33,306 bases of DNA from Schumannella sp. (lineage in GTDB: Bacteria > Actinomycetota > Actinomycetes > Actinomycetales > Microbacteriaceae). This document shows, in pieces, positions 16,114 to 24,450 of this stretch. A program made the translations under genes and the position numbers. The first letter of the stretch is position 1; the number at the start of each line of letters is the position of its first letter. The notes beneath the pieces are model-generated. The model saw only the letters and a list, made by a program, of their open reading frames with translations. It was not told where the DNA came from and searched no databases. The DNA lies in assembly GCA_025463555.1 (NCBI GenBank), contig JAODAS010000008.1, positions 1 to 33,306 on the forward strand, given 5' to 3'.

Positions 16114-17538
16114 ATGGCACTCAAGCCGGTGCTGCACGAGACGCTCCCCGCACGGGCACTCGATGCGGTCGGGGATTTCGCCTTCCGCACCCCGGCGCGG
16201 TTCGCGATCCTGGTGTTCGCCGGTCTGGTGGGACTGTTCACGGTCCTGTTCTCCCTGCCGGTGGCGACCACCTCGGGCGAGCAGGCTCCCTTCGTCGACT
16301 CCCTGTTCACCGCTGTCTCGGTGATCTGCGTGACCGGGCTCGCAACCGTGGACATGGCGACGTTCTGGTCGCCGGTCGGGCACCTGTTCGTCTTCATCGG
16401 GGTCGAGATCGGCGGCATCGGCGTGCTGACACTCGCCTCGATCCTGGGCCTGATCATCAGCCGCCGGCTGGGTCTGCGGCAGAAGCTGCTGGCGGCAGGG
16501 GACGCGAACCCGCTGCGGATCCGCAAGGGTCCGGTCAACGAGGGACAGGCGGTGCGGCTGGGCGAGACCGGCGGCCTGCTCGCCACCGTCGCCGTCAGCG
16601 TGCTGGCGATCGAGGCGATCGTCGCGGTGCTGCTGTTCCCGCGCATGCTGATCGAAGGGGTCGCGCCGCTCGACGCGGCGTGGCAGTCGGTCTACACGGC
16701 GGCGATGGCGTTCACGAACACGGGCTTCCTTCCCACCAGCGCCGGGCTCACCCCGTACGCCCATGACGTGTGGTTCCTATCGGTGCTCATGCTCGGCGTC
16801 ACGTTCGGGGCGATCGGCTTCCCGGTGATCTACGCGCTCAGCCGCAACCTGCGCCGGCCCAAACGCTGGTCCCTGCACGTCAAGCTCACCCTCATCACGT
16901 TCGCCCTGCTGCTGGTCGGCGGGGCGATCGCCTACTTCGCGCTCGAATTCGCCAACCCGCGGACCATGGCGGACCTCGATCCCGGCCAGCGCATCCTGCA
17001 GTCCTTCTTCATCTCGTCGATGGCGCGCTCGGGAGGCTTCGCCACGCTCGACATGGGCCAGCTCGACGGATCGAGCCTGCTCGTCACCGACATGCTCATG
17101 TTCATCGGCGGCGGGTCGGCATCGACGGCCGGCGGCATCAAGGTGACGACGCTGGCCATCCTGTTCCTCGCCGCTTTCGCCGAGGCACGCGGAAGCGAGG
17201 AGATGGAGGCGTACGACCGCCGCATCCCGTCCGACGTGCTGCGCCTCGCCGTCAGCGTGGTGCTGTGGGGCGCCACCACTGTCGCGGCGGCGAGCATCGC
17301 CCTCATGCTGATCAACGACGAGCCACTGGACTACGTGCTGTTCGATGTGATCAGCGCGTTCGCGACCTGCGGTCTTTCCACCGGCTTCACCCAGAACGCG
17401 GGCGATGCGTCGCAGTACGTGCTCGCGGCCACCATGTTCCTGGGACGCATCGGTACTGTGACTCTCGCCGCGGCACTCGCGGCGAGCACACGGCGGCAGT
17501 TGTTCCGCCGAGCAGAAGAGAGGCCCATCGTTGGTTGA
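16114..17538 (+). CDS. TrkH/KtrB-family potassium transporter
   Basis: VISVICVTGLATVD, TAAMAFTNTGFLPTSAGL, SMARSGGFATLD, GGGSASTAGGIKVTT selectivity-filter repeats; SD AAGGGG. Confidence 0.95.
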   Translation: MALKPVLHETLPARALDAVGDFAFRTPARFAILVFAGLVGLFTVLFSLPVATTSGEQAPFVDSLFTAVSVICVTGLATVDMATFWSPVGHLFVFIGVEIGGIGVLTLASILGLIISRRLGLRQKLLAAGDANPLRIRKGPVNEGQAVRLGETGGLLATVAVSVLAIEAIVAVLLFPRMLIEGVAPLDAAWQSVYTAAMAFTNTGFLPTSAGLTPYAHDVWFLSVLMLGVTFGAIGFPVIYALSRNLRRPKRWSLHVKLTLITFALLLVGGAIAYFALEFANPRTMADLDPGQRILQSFFISSMARSGGFATLDMGQLDGSSLLVTDMLMFIGGGSASTAGGIKVTTLAILFLAAFAEARGSEEMEAYDRRIPSDVLRLAVSVVLWGATTVAAASIALMLINDEPLDYVLFDVISAFATCGLSTGFTQNAGDASQYVLAATMFLGRIGTVTLAAALAASTRRQLFRRAEERPIVG

Positions 17539-18202
17539 CAAGATCGCGCACGACGCGCCCGTCCTGGTCATCGGACTCGGCCGGTTCGGCGCCGCCACCG
17601 CCGGGCAGCTCGCGCGGCTCGACCGCGACGTGCTCGCGGTCGATGAAGACCAGACGCTCGTGCAGAAGTGGTCCGAGCGCGTCACCCACGCCGTGCAGGC
17701 CGACGCGCGTTCCATCGACGCGCTGCGCCAGATCGGCGCTCAGGACTTCTCGATCGCCGTCGTCGCGGTCGGCTCCTCGATCGAAGCGTCGGTGCTGATC
17801 ACGGCCAACCTGGTCGACCTCAAGATCCCGCAGATCTGGGCGAAGGCGATCAGCCAGTCGCACGGCAAGATCCTGTCGCGCATCGGCGCGAACCACGTCA
17901 TCTATCCCGAGGCGGAGGCGGGTGAGCGTGTCGCCCATCTGGTGTCGGGCCGGATGATCGACTTCATCGAATTCGACGACGACTTCGCGATCGTCAAGAT
18001 GTACCCGCCGAAGCCGATCCGCGGCATGACGCTGGCGGAGTCGTCCGTGCGTCGCAAGTACGGCATCACGGTGGTCGGCGTGAAGAGCCCCGGCAAGGAG
18101 TTCACCTACGCGACCGCCGACACGGTGATCTCGAACCACGACCTGATCATCGCCTCGGGCAACACGAGCGACCTGGACCGCTTCGCCGCGCTCAACTCCT
18201 GA
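17531..18202 (+). CDS. TrkA/KtrA-family potassium channel regulator (RCK)
   Basis: VLVIGLGRFGAATAGQLARLDRDVLAVDEDQTLVQKWSE Rossmann; overlaps ktrB end. Confidence 0.95.
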   Translation: MVDKIAHDAPVLVIGLGRFGAATAGQLARLDRDVLAVDEDQTLVQKWSERVTHAVQADARSIDALRQIGAQDFSIAVVAVGSSIEASVLITANLVDLKIPQIWAKAISQSHGKILSRIGANHVIYPEAEAGERVAHLVSGRMIDFIEFDDDFAIVKMYPPKPIRGMTLAESSVRRKYGITVVGVKSPGKEFTYATADTVISNHDLIIASGNTSDLDRFAALNS

Positions 18203-18207
18203 TCCGG

Positions 18208-18265
18208 CTGGTTGCCCACTTCTGACGCCTCCCGCCAGGGCGAGACGTCAAATGTGGGCAAACAG
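18208..18265. terminator. Imperfect 24-bp inverted repeat (20/24), loop CCGCCAGGGC
   Basis: ctggttgcccacttctgacgcctc ... gagacgtcaaatgtgggcaaacag between convergent ktrA and proC. Confidence 0.7.
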
Positions 18266-18266
18266 C

Positions 18267-18292
18267 GGGGGCTGGGGTGGGGGGGTGGGGGG
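18267..18292 (+). other. G-quadruplex-forming tract
   Basis: GGGGG-CT-GGGG-T-GGGGGGG-T-GGGGGG, ending directly at the proC stop codon. Confidence 0.8.
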
Positions 18293-19120
18293 TCAGCGAC
18301 CCTGGGCCATCTGCTCGGCACGGGCGATCGCGGATGCCGTGGCGCGGTCGAACATGGACGTCAGGTCCGCTTCGGCCATCACGCCGATCGCTCGCTCCGT
18401 GGTCCCCTTCGGAGACGTGACCCGCCGCCGCAACTCCTCGGGGCCCACGTCCGCCTGATCCAGCAGCAGGGACGCCCCGAGGAACGTCTGCTCCACCATA
18501 AGCCGCGCCTGAGCCTCGTCGAACCCGAGATGCTGCGCCGCCTCCGTGAGCCGTTCGATCAGGAAGAACACGTACGCGGGCCCGGAGCCGGAGATCGTCG
18601 ACAGCGCATTCATCTGCTCCTCGGGCACCTCGACCACAGCCCCGACTGTCTCGAATAGCGAGCGCACGAGCGCGGCGTCCTCAGCGGAAGCACGCGAGCC
18701 CGCCGCGAGTCCGGTCACCCCGCGCCGCACGATCGACGGAGTGTTCGGCATCGCGCGGAACACCACCTGCGGCACGAGTTCCTCCATCGTCGCGATCGTG
18801 ACCCCCGCCGCGACCGACACGATGTTGGCGTCCGGCTCGAACGCGTCGTGCAGCTCGCGCAGCAGATCCGCGACCATCGCGGGTTTGACGGCGACCAGCA
18901 CCAGACGCGCGCCGATCAGCGCGGCCCGGTTGGCATCCGGATCGGTCTCGCTCGAGAGCGAGGTCACCCCCGCCAGCGACCGCAGCGGAGCCGCCTTCGC
19001 CTCGGAGCGATTGGTGACGGTGATGCCGTCGGCCGGGGCGCCGCTCTGAACCAGGCCCGACAGGATCGCGCCGCCCATCGAGCCTGCTCCGAGGATGGCG
19101 ATACGGGGAAAAGTGCTCAC
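18293..19120 (-). CDS. proC: Pyrroline-5-carboxylate reductase
   Basis: STFPRIAILGAGSMGGAILSGLVQSG, VFRAMPNTPSIVRRGVTGLAAG, ISGSGPAYVFFLIERLTEAA, VTSPKGTTERAI. Confidence 0.96.
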   Translation of the reverse strand: MSTFPRIAILGAGSMGGAILSGLVQSGAPADGITVTNRSEAKAAPLRSLAGVTSLSSETDPDANRAALIGARLVLVAVKPAMVADLLRELHDAFEPDANIVSVAAGVTIATMEELVPQVVFRAMPNTPSIVRRGVTGLAAGSRASAEDAALVRSLFETVGAVVEVPEEQMNALSTISGSGPAYVFFLIERLTEAAQHLGFDEAQARLMVEQTFLGASLLLDQADVGPEELRRRVTSPKGTTERAIGVMAEADLTSMFDRATASAIARAEQMAQGR

Positions 19121-19127
19121 AGGGGCG

Positions 19128-19137
19128 AGTGTAGTTT
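19128..19137. promoter_or_regulatory. Overlapping divergent -10 elements (proC / CDF transporter)
   Basis: - strand TACACT (19128-19133), 7 nt from GTG 19120; + strand TAGTTT (19132-19137), 7 nt from ATG 19145. Confidence 0.5.
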
Positions 19138-19144
19138 TGATGCC

Positions 19145-20098
19145 ATGAGCGCAGCCGGCGGGACCAGGGCGATCATCGCGGCCTTCGCCGCCAACCTGGG
19201 CATCGCGCTGACGAAGTTCATCGCGTTCCTGTTCTCGGGTTCCAGTTCGATGCTGGCCGAATCGGTGCACTCGGCGGCCGATTCCGGCAACCAGCTGCTG
19301 CTGCTCGGGGGTCGCAAGTCGCGCAAGGCCGCCGACGCGAAGCACCCGTTCGGCTACGGCCGGGAGCGCTACGTCTACGCGTTCGTGGTGTCGATCATCC
19401 TGTTCACCGTCGGCGGCGTCTTCTCCCTCTACGAGGGTGTCGACAAGCTCAGCCATCCGCACGAGCTCGAGAACCCCTGGCTGCCGATCATCGTGCTCAT
19501 CGTCGCGATCGGGCTCGAAGGCTTCTCGCTGCGCACCGCGGTCAAAGAGAGCAACCACATCCGCGGCACGGAGAGCTGGATCCAGTTCATCCGCCACGCC
19601 AAGCAGCCCGAACTGCCGGTGGTTCTGCTGGAGGATGTCGCTGCCCTCACCGGGCTGGTGTTCGCCTTCGGGGGCGTCGGGCTCACCATCCTGACCGGCG
19701 ACCCCGTGTGGGATGCCATCGGCACCATCGCGATCGGGGTCCTGCTGGTGGCGGTTGCGGTCGTCCTCGGAATCGAGACGAAGAGCCTGCTGGTGGGCGA
19801 GGGGGCCAGCCGCGCCGACGTCGACAAGATCCGCGACGCATTCAACGCGAGCACCCGCGTCGAGGCGCTGATCCACATGAAGACGCTGTACCTCGGACCC
19901 GACGAGTTGCTGGTCGCCGCGAAGGTGGCGTTCCCCAAGACGACCCGGGTGGCCGATGTCGCGCGGGCGATCAACGAAGTCGAGGCCGAGATCCGGGCGG
20001 CCGTGCCGGTGGCACGCGTGATCTACATCGAACCCGACATCTACCAGCCGAGCGCGACTCCCTCGACCGACGCCATCGTGATCAAGGGTGCCGACTAG
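19145..20098 (+). CDS. Cation diffusion facilitator family transporter
   Basis: KFIAFLFSGSSSMLAESVHSAADSGNQLLLLGGRKSRKAADAKHPFGYGRERYVYAF. Confidence 0.95.
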   Translation: MSAAGGTRAIIAAFAANLGIALTKFIAFLFSGSSSMLAESVHSAADSGNQLLLLGGRKSRKAADAKHPFGYGRERYVYAFVVSIILFTVGGVFSLYEGVDKLSHPHELENPWLPIIVLIVAIGLEGFSLRTAVKESNHIRGTESWIQFIRHAKQPELPVVLLEDVAALTGLVFAFGGVGLTILTGDPVWDAIGTIAIGVLLVAVAVVLGIETKSLLVGEGASRADVDKIRDAFNASTRVEALIHMKTLYLGPDELLVAAKVAFPKTTRVADVARAINEVEAEIRAAVPVARVIYIEPDIYQPSATPSTDAIVIKGAD

Positions 20099-20166
20099 AT
20101 CACGAACGGGGCGCACCGCGCGCGTCCTACAGGAACTGCTCAGATGACGCCGCTACGGTTCCCGAC

Positions 20167-21348
20167 GTGAACATCCCTGCGCGGCACGGCCGTCTCCCCC
20201 GCCGGAGCGCGGTGAAGCCCATCGTGGCTGTCATCGCCTCCGTCCTCGGCGTCGTGCTGGCCGCCACCGGATCCGTCGCGGCGATCGCCGCGTGGCAACT
20301 CGCCAACAGCTTCGGGCCCGGAGTCGTCATCGAGTCGGAGGGCGAGGCGCCGCCCGCCGTCGGCCCCATCGACGGTCCGGTCAACATCCTGCTCGTCGGC
20401 AGCGACTCCGGTGGCGGAAACGCCGACTACGGCCAGCGCGGCGAGAACCTCAACGACGTCACCATGCTCTTGCACATCTCGCCCGTCTCGCACACCGCCA
20501 TCGCGGTGAGCTTCCCGCGCGACATGTTCGTGCCCATCAGCGGCTGCAAGAGCAACCCCGGGACGCGAAAGATCAACGAGGCTCTGTTCAACGGCGGACT
20601 CGCGTGCGCGGTGTCGACGGTCGAGGCGCTCACCGGCCAGAACATCGGCTACGCGGCGCAGATCGAATTCGACGGCGTCATCGCGATGTCGGATGCCGTC
20701 GGCGGCGTCACCGTGTGCGTCGCCGAGCCCATCCACGACCTGCAGATCCACCTCGACATGGAGGTCGGCCAGCACACCATCGGCGGCTTCACCGCGCTGC
20801 AGTTCCTGCGCAGCCGTCACGGCGTCGGCGACGGCAGCGACACCGGCCGCATCGGCAACCAGCAGCTGTTCCTGTCGGCGCTCATGCGCAAGATCAAATC
20901 CGAGGGGACGCTGACGAACCCGATCACCGTCTACGCGCTGGCCAAAGCCGCCGCGTCGAACATGACCCTCAGCTCCTCCCTCAGCTCGCTCGACACGATG
21001 GCCTCCATGGCGCTGGCCGTCAAAGACATCCCGCTCAAGAACATCGCGTTCGTGACCTACCCCAGCGGGTCGGGCACATTCCAGGGTCAGGACGGCGTGC
21101 TGCCCCACACAGGCGACGCGCAGGTGCTGATGGATGCCATCGGGGCCGACGCGCAGATCGTGGTCACCGGAAAGCCGGGTGGCGGTGCCGTCGCCGGCGA
21201 CGACATCGTCGAGACTCCGACACCCGACCCCAGCGGCTCGGGCGCGCCCACCATCGCTCCGCAGACACCGGACGTGGTGAAGCTGCCCTCCACCATCAGC
21301 GGTCAGCAGGCGACAGAGCAGACCTGCACCAACGGCAACACCTTCTAG
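20167..21348 (+). CDS. LytR-CpsA-Psr (LCP) family cell-wall glycopolymer transferase
   Basis: NILLVGSDSGGGNADYGQRGENLNDVTMLLHISPVSHTAIAVSFPRDMFVPISGC; ALQFLRSRHGVGDGSDTGRIGNQQLFLSALM. GTG 7 nt after TACGGT. Confidence 0.94.
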   Translation: MNIPARHGRLPRRSAVKPIVAVIASVLGVVLAATGSVAAIAAWQLANSFGPGVVIESEGEAPPAVGPIDGPVNILLVGSDSGGGNADYGQRGENLNDVTMLLHISPVSHTAIAVSFPRDMFVPISGCKSNPGTRKINEALFNGGLACAVSTVEALTGQNIGYAAQIEFDGVIAMSDAVGGVTVCVAEPIHDLQIHLDMEVGQHTIGGFTALQFLRSRHGVGDGSDTGRIGNQQLFLSALMRKIKSEGTLTNPITVYALAKAAASNMTLSSSLSSLDTMASMALAVKDIPLKNIAFVTYPSGSGTFQGQDGVLPHTGDAQVLMDAIGADAQIVVTGKPGGGAVAGDDIVETPTPDPSGSGAPTIAPQTPDVVKLPSTISGQQATEQTCTNGNTF

Positions 21349-21359
21349 CCGCCGCGCGT

Positions 21360-21824
21360 CTACGACTCCGACGCGCGCCGTTCCGCGAAGAACCGGGTGA
21401 GCAGTGCTGCGCCGTCGTCGGCCAGCACCCCCGAGGTGACCTCGACCCGGTGCGGCAGGCGTCGGTCACGCAGCAGGTCGTGCACGCTGCCGACCGCCCC
21501 CGCCTTCACATCCCACGCTCCGAACACCAGCCGCGGGATCCGGGCCGCCAGGATCGCGCCGGCACAGAGCACGCAGGGCTCCAGGGTCACGACGAGGGTG
21601 GTGTCGTCGAGATGCCATGCGCCACGGCGCTCCGCGGCGCGGCGGATGGCCAGCACCTCGGCATGCGCCGTGGGATCGTGCAGCGCCTCCCGCTCGTTGT
21701 GGGCGTGCGCGAGCACCGAGCCGTCTGAGTCGAGCAGAACCGCTCCCACGGGCACATCGCCCGACAGAAGAGCCAGCTCGGCTTCGGCCAGAGCTGCGCG
21801 CATCGCATGCTCGAGATCCAGCAT
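21360..21824 (-). CDS. tadA: tRNA-specific adenosine deaminase
   Basis: [80 protein letters not shown]. Confidence 0.93.
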   Translation of the reverse strand: MLDLEHAMRAALAEAELALLSGDVPVGAVLLDSDGSVLAHAHNEREALHDPTAHAEVLAIRRAAERRGAWHLDDTTLVVTLEPCVLCAGAILAARIPRLVFGAWDVKAGAVGSVHDLLRDRRLPHRVEVTSGVLADDGAALLTRFFAERRASES

Positions 21825-21878
21825 CCGCTCGCCCCTTCCCTCACCGTGGGTGTCGCCCCTGGCGTTAGGGTCGAGCGT

Positions 21879-22511
21879 ATGCGAGTGCACGTGGCCGACC
21901 GCCCCCTGATCACCCACAAGCTGACGGTCCTGCGCGACGAGAAGACGCCGTCGCCCACGTTCCGGGCGCTGGCCGAAGAGCTGGTCACGCTGCTGGCGTA
22001 TGAGGCGACCCGCAACGTCCGCACGACCCCGGTCACGGTCACCACGCCGGTCGCGCAGGCGAAGGGTCTGGCCCTCGCCGAGCCGCGCCCGCTGGTGGTC
22101 CCCATCCTGCGTGCGGGGCTCGGGATGCTGGAGGGCATGGTCAAGCTGGTCCCGACCGCAGAGGTCGGCTTCCTCGGCATGGTGCGCAACGAGGAGACGC
22201 TTCAGCCCGACATCTACGCGGAGCGCCTGCCCGACGACCTGGCCAACCGGCAGTGCTTCGTGCTCGACCCCATGCTCGCCACCGGAGGGTCGCTGATCGC
22301 CGCGATCGAGTACCTCTTCGCACGCGGAGCAGTGGATGTCACCGCCGTCTGCCTCATCGGCGCGCCCGAGGGCCTCGAGGCGGTCCGGAAGGCCACCGAG
22401 GGCCGCGAGGTCACCATCGTGCTGGGCGCCCTGGACGAGAAGCTCAACGAGGTCGGCTACATCGTTCCCGGGCTCGGCGACGCCGGCGACCGGCTCTACG
22501 GGACCGTTTAG
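21879..22511 (+). CDS. upp: Uracil phosphoribosyltransferase
   Basis: [73 protein letters not shown] 7 nt upstream of ATG. Confidence 0.97.
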   Translation: MRVHVADRPLITHKLTVLRDEKTPSPTFRALAEELVTLLAYEATRNVRTTPVTVTTPVAQAKGLALAEPRPLVVPILRAGLGMLEGMVKLVPTAEVGFLGMVRNEETLQPDIYAERLPDDLANRQCFVLDPMLATGGSLIAAIEYLFARGAVDVTAVCLIGAPEGLEAVRKATEGREVTIVLGALDEKLNEVGYIVPGLGDAGDRLYGTV

Positions 22512-22522
22512 GCATCCTGCAG

Positions 22523-22556
22523 TTGCATTAATTGCGTCCGTGCAACAAAATTGCAC
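22523..22556 (+). promoter_or_regulatory. Candidate promoter with overlapping operator-like inverted repeat
   Basis: TTGCAT (22523-28) -17 nt- CAAAAT (22546-51) -7 nt- ATG 22559; perfect IR GTGCAA-CAAAA-TTGCAC at 22540-22556. Confidence 0.5.
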
Positions 22557-22558
22557 GC

Positions 22559-22660
22559 ATGACCATCCACGCGCACGCCCTGACCTCCTCTGAGGCCTTC
22601 GGGACTGCCGGCATGATGACGCCGGCGCGCTCGGTCATGTGTTGTCGAATGTGTGCGTAG
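22559..22660 (+). CDS. Candidate Cys-rich 33-aa leader peptide
   Basis: MTIHAHALTSSEAFGTAGMMTPARSVMCCRMCA*; three TGT Cys codons and one CGA next to the stop. Confidence 0.45.
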   Translation: MTIHAHALTSSEAFGTAGMMTPARSVMCCRMCA

Positions 22661-22821
22661 AAGCACCCCGGTCGAGTTCTCGCATCTCCTCGAAGCGCTG
22701 AACTCCCGCCGCCCGTCCCATTGACGTGGCCGGCTCACCTGCACATTCAGATACACCGCGAGGGCGGACTGCTGTGACCGACACCGGCATACCGCCTGCA
22801 CCCGACCAAGGATTCGACACC

Positions 22822-23532
22822 ATGTCTCTTGCAACCATCGACACCTACCGTCCCACCACCCGACCCACGGCTCCCGTGGCCCCCGCACCCGAACCGGCCG
22901 CGACATCCCGTCTGCGCGCCGTGCCCGAAGGCACCGAGGCGCGCGGATTCGCCCTCTACATCGGCCTCGACGAGCAGAAGGCTCTGGATGCCGGCACCGA
23001 CCTGAGCGCCGTCGTCAGCGCCCTGAAGCGGCTGGCATCCGAACTCGTCCCCGGAGCGGAGACCTACGCCGCCGTCGCCCTTGCACCCGTGGGAGCAGGC
23101 GGACGCGACGTCGACGTCGTGCGGCTCGCGCTGCAGGACCCGGCCGCGCTCGCCAAGCACCGCCAGGTCGTTCCGGTGGAGCCGGCCGAGCCGAAGGGTG
23201 GTGTCGTCATCGACATCTCGCGCAAGCGCGTCCAGCTCGACGGCGAGACGGCTCCGCTCACGTACAAGGAGTTCGAGTTGCTGCAGTTCCTCGTGCTGCG
23301 CGAGGGTCGCACCATCGACCGCGCCGAGATCATCTCCACCCTGTGGAGCGAAGGCGGAGACGACGACACGCCGAACGAGCGCACGATCGACGTGCACGTG
23401 CGACGCCTGCGGTCGAAGCTCGGCGCGTACGAAGACATCGTGCGCACCGTCCGCGGCGCCGGATACCGGTTCGACCGGCATGCGGATGTCGCGATCCGCT
23501 GGGCCAGCACGCCGTCTCCCGACATCTTCTGA
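22822..23532 (+). CDS. OmpR/PhoB-type winged-helix transcriptional regulator lacking a receiver domain
   Basis: C-terminal LDGETAPLTYKEFELLQFLVLREGRTIDRAEIISTLWSEG...NERTIDVHVRRLRSKLGAYEDIVRTVRGAGYRFD; start at MSLATIDTYR with AAGGA SD. Confidence 0.88.
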   Translation: MSLATIDTYRPTTRPTAPVAPAPEPAATSRLRAVPEGTEARGFALYIGLDEQKALDAGTDLSAVVSALKRLASELVPGAETYAAVALAPVGAGGRDVDVVRLALQDPAALAKHRQVVPVEPAEPKGGVVIDISRKRVQLDGETAPLTYKEFELLQFLVLREGRTIDRAEIISTLWSEGGDDDTPNERTIDVHVRRLRSKLGAYEDIVRTVRGAGYRFDRHADVAIRWASTPSPDIF

Positions 23533-23607
23533 GTCCGCCCGTCACCGCGTTCGTGCCGGACGTGTGTCCCCGGCCCGGCCGACATCCGGAGCGCCCCGCC
23601 GCCCGCC

Positions 23608-23634
23608 GCGCTCGCGGCGCTCGCGGCGCTCGCG
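23608..23634. repeat. 3 x 9-bp tandem repeat GCGCTCGCG
   Basis: gcgctcgcg gcgctcgcg gcgctcgcg. Confidence 0.85.
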
Positions 23635-23709
23635 GATCAGCAAACTGCGCCTGACACGCCGTCGTCCGTGCGCCGGGCGCGGCGTGTCGCACCGGAATTG
23701 CTGATCCGC
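23632..23709. repeat. Long imperfect inverted repeat (outer 12 bp and inner 9 bp perfect)
   Basis: gcggatcagcaa...gacacgccg ... cggcgtgtc...ttgctgatccgc. Confidence 0.85.
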
Positions 23710-23728
23710 GCCACGTCGGCGGGGCCCT

Positions 23729-23770
23729 GTGTCAAGAATACTTGACACGGTGTGAAACTTGCTTTACCTT
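23729..23770 (+). promoter_or_regulatory. Promoter with embedded palindromic operator
   Basis: GTGTCAAG-AATA-CTTGACAC (23729-23748); TTGACA (23742-47) -17- TACCTT (23765-70). Confidence 0.7.
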
Positions 23771-23806
23771 CTCCCTTGTCAAACTTTATTTACATCGGAG
23801 AAGAAC

Positions 23807-24226
23807 ATGTCTAAAGAAGAAAAGCGCGCCTGGATCCTCCTGGTCTGCGCCGTCGCCGCCTATGCGACCTACCTCGCGCTCGTCCTCACCCAGGTTCGCG
23901 GCGGCGACCTGACCTCGGTCGCCTACGGCGTCCCGCTGCTCGCGACCGTCGGCGGCTCGATCGTGCTGTCGATCCTGCTCGACATCTTCGTCGGCGGCCG
24001 GCCCGAGCCCAAGGATCAGCGCGACCGCGAGATCTCGCGATTCGGCGACGCCATGGGTCAGGCGTTCGTGATCATCGGGGCGGTGGCGGCGATGCTGCTC
24101 GCCATCGCCGATCTCGACGCGTTCTGGATCGCGAACGTCGTCTACCTGTGCTTCGTGCTTTCGGCCGTGCTCGGCTCGGTCGCCAAGATCACGGCGTACC
24201 GCTCGGGGATGCCCGCGAAATGGTGA
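23807..24226 (+). CDS. Small multi-TM membrane protein
   Basis: MSKEEKRAWILLVCAVAAYATYLALVL...; GGAG SD upstream of ATG 23807; four hydrophobic segments. Confidence 0.85.
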   Translation: MSKEEKRAWILLVCAVAAYATYLALVLTQVRGGDLTSVAYGVPLLATVGGSIVLSILLDIFVGGRPEPKDQRDREISRFGDAMGQAFVIIGAVAAMLLAIADLDAFWIANVVYLCFVLSAVLGSVAKITAYRSGMPAKW

Positions 24227-24450
24227 AACCCACCGCGGTCACCAACTCGATCCGCACACTGCGCTTCACCCACGGCGAGATGACGCAGGCCGACCTGGCC
24301 GAGCGCATCGGCGTCACGCGCCAGACCGTCATCGCGATCGAGCAGGGAAAGTATTCCCCGTCGCTCGAACTCGCGTTCCAGATCGCCCGCGTGTTCGGGG
24401 TGCCGCTCGACGACGTGTTCCAGTACCCGACCGCAGAGGATTCCCCGTGA
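24223..24450 (+). CDS. XRE-family HTH regulator
   Basis: NSIRTLRFTHGEMTQADLAERIGVTRQTVIAIEQGKYSPSLELAFQIARVFGVPLDDVFQY; GTGA overlap with upstream gene. Confidence 0.93.
   Translation: MKPTAVTNSIRTLRFTHGEMTQADLAERIGVTRQTVIAIEQGKYSPSLELAFQIARVFGVPLDDVFQYPTAEDSP

Noticed and set aside
18293-20116. 607-aa minus ORF
   Set aside because: Only 18293-19120 is proC; the upstream part is antisense to the CDF transporter and is shadow coding.
21849-21878. Divergent shared -10 for tadA/upp
   Set aside because: The minus-strand hexamer would be TAACGC (no final T) and tadA has a clear SD; only the upp side is convincing.
21360-22556. 398-aa minus ORF as a single protein
   Set aside because: tadA begins at ATG 21824 with a good SD; the rest is antisense to upp.
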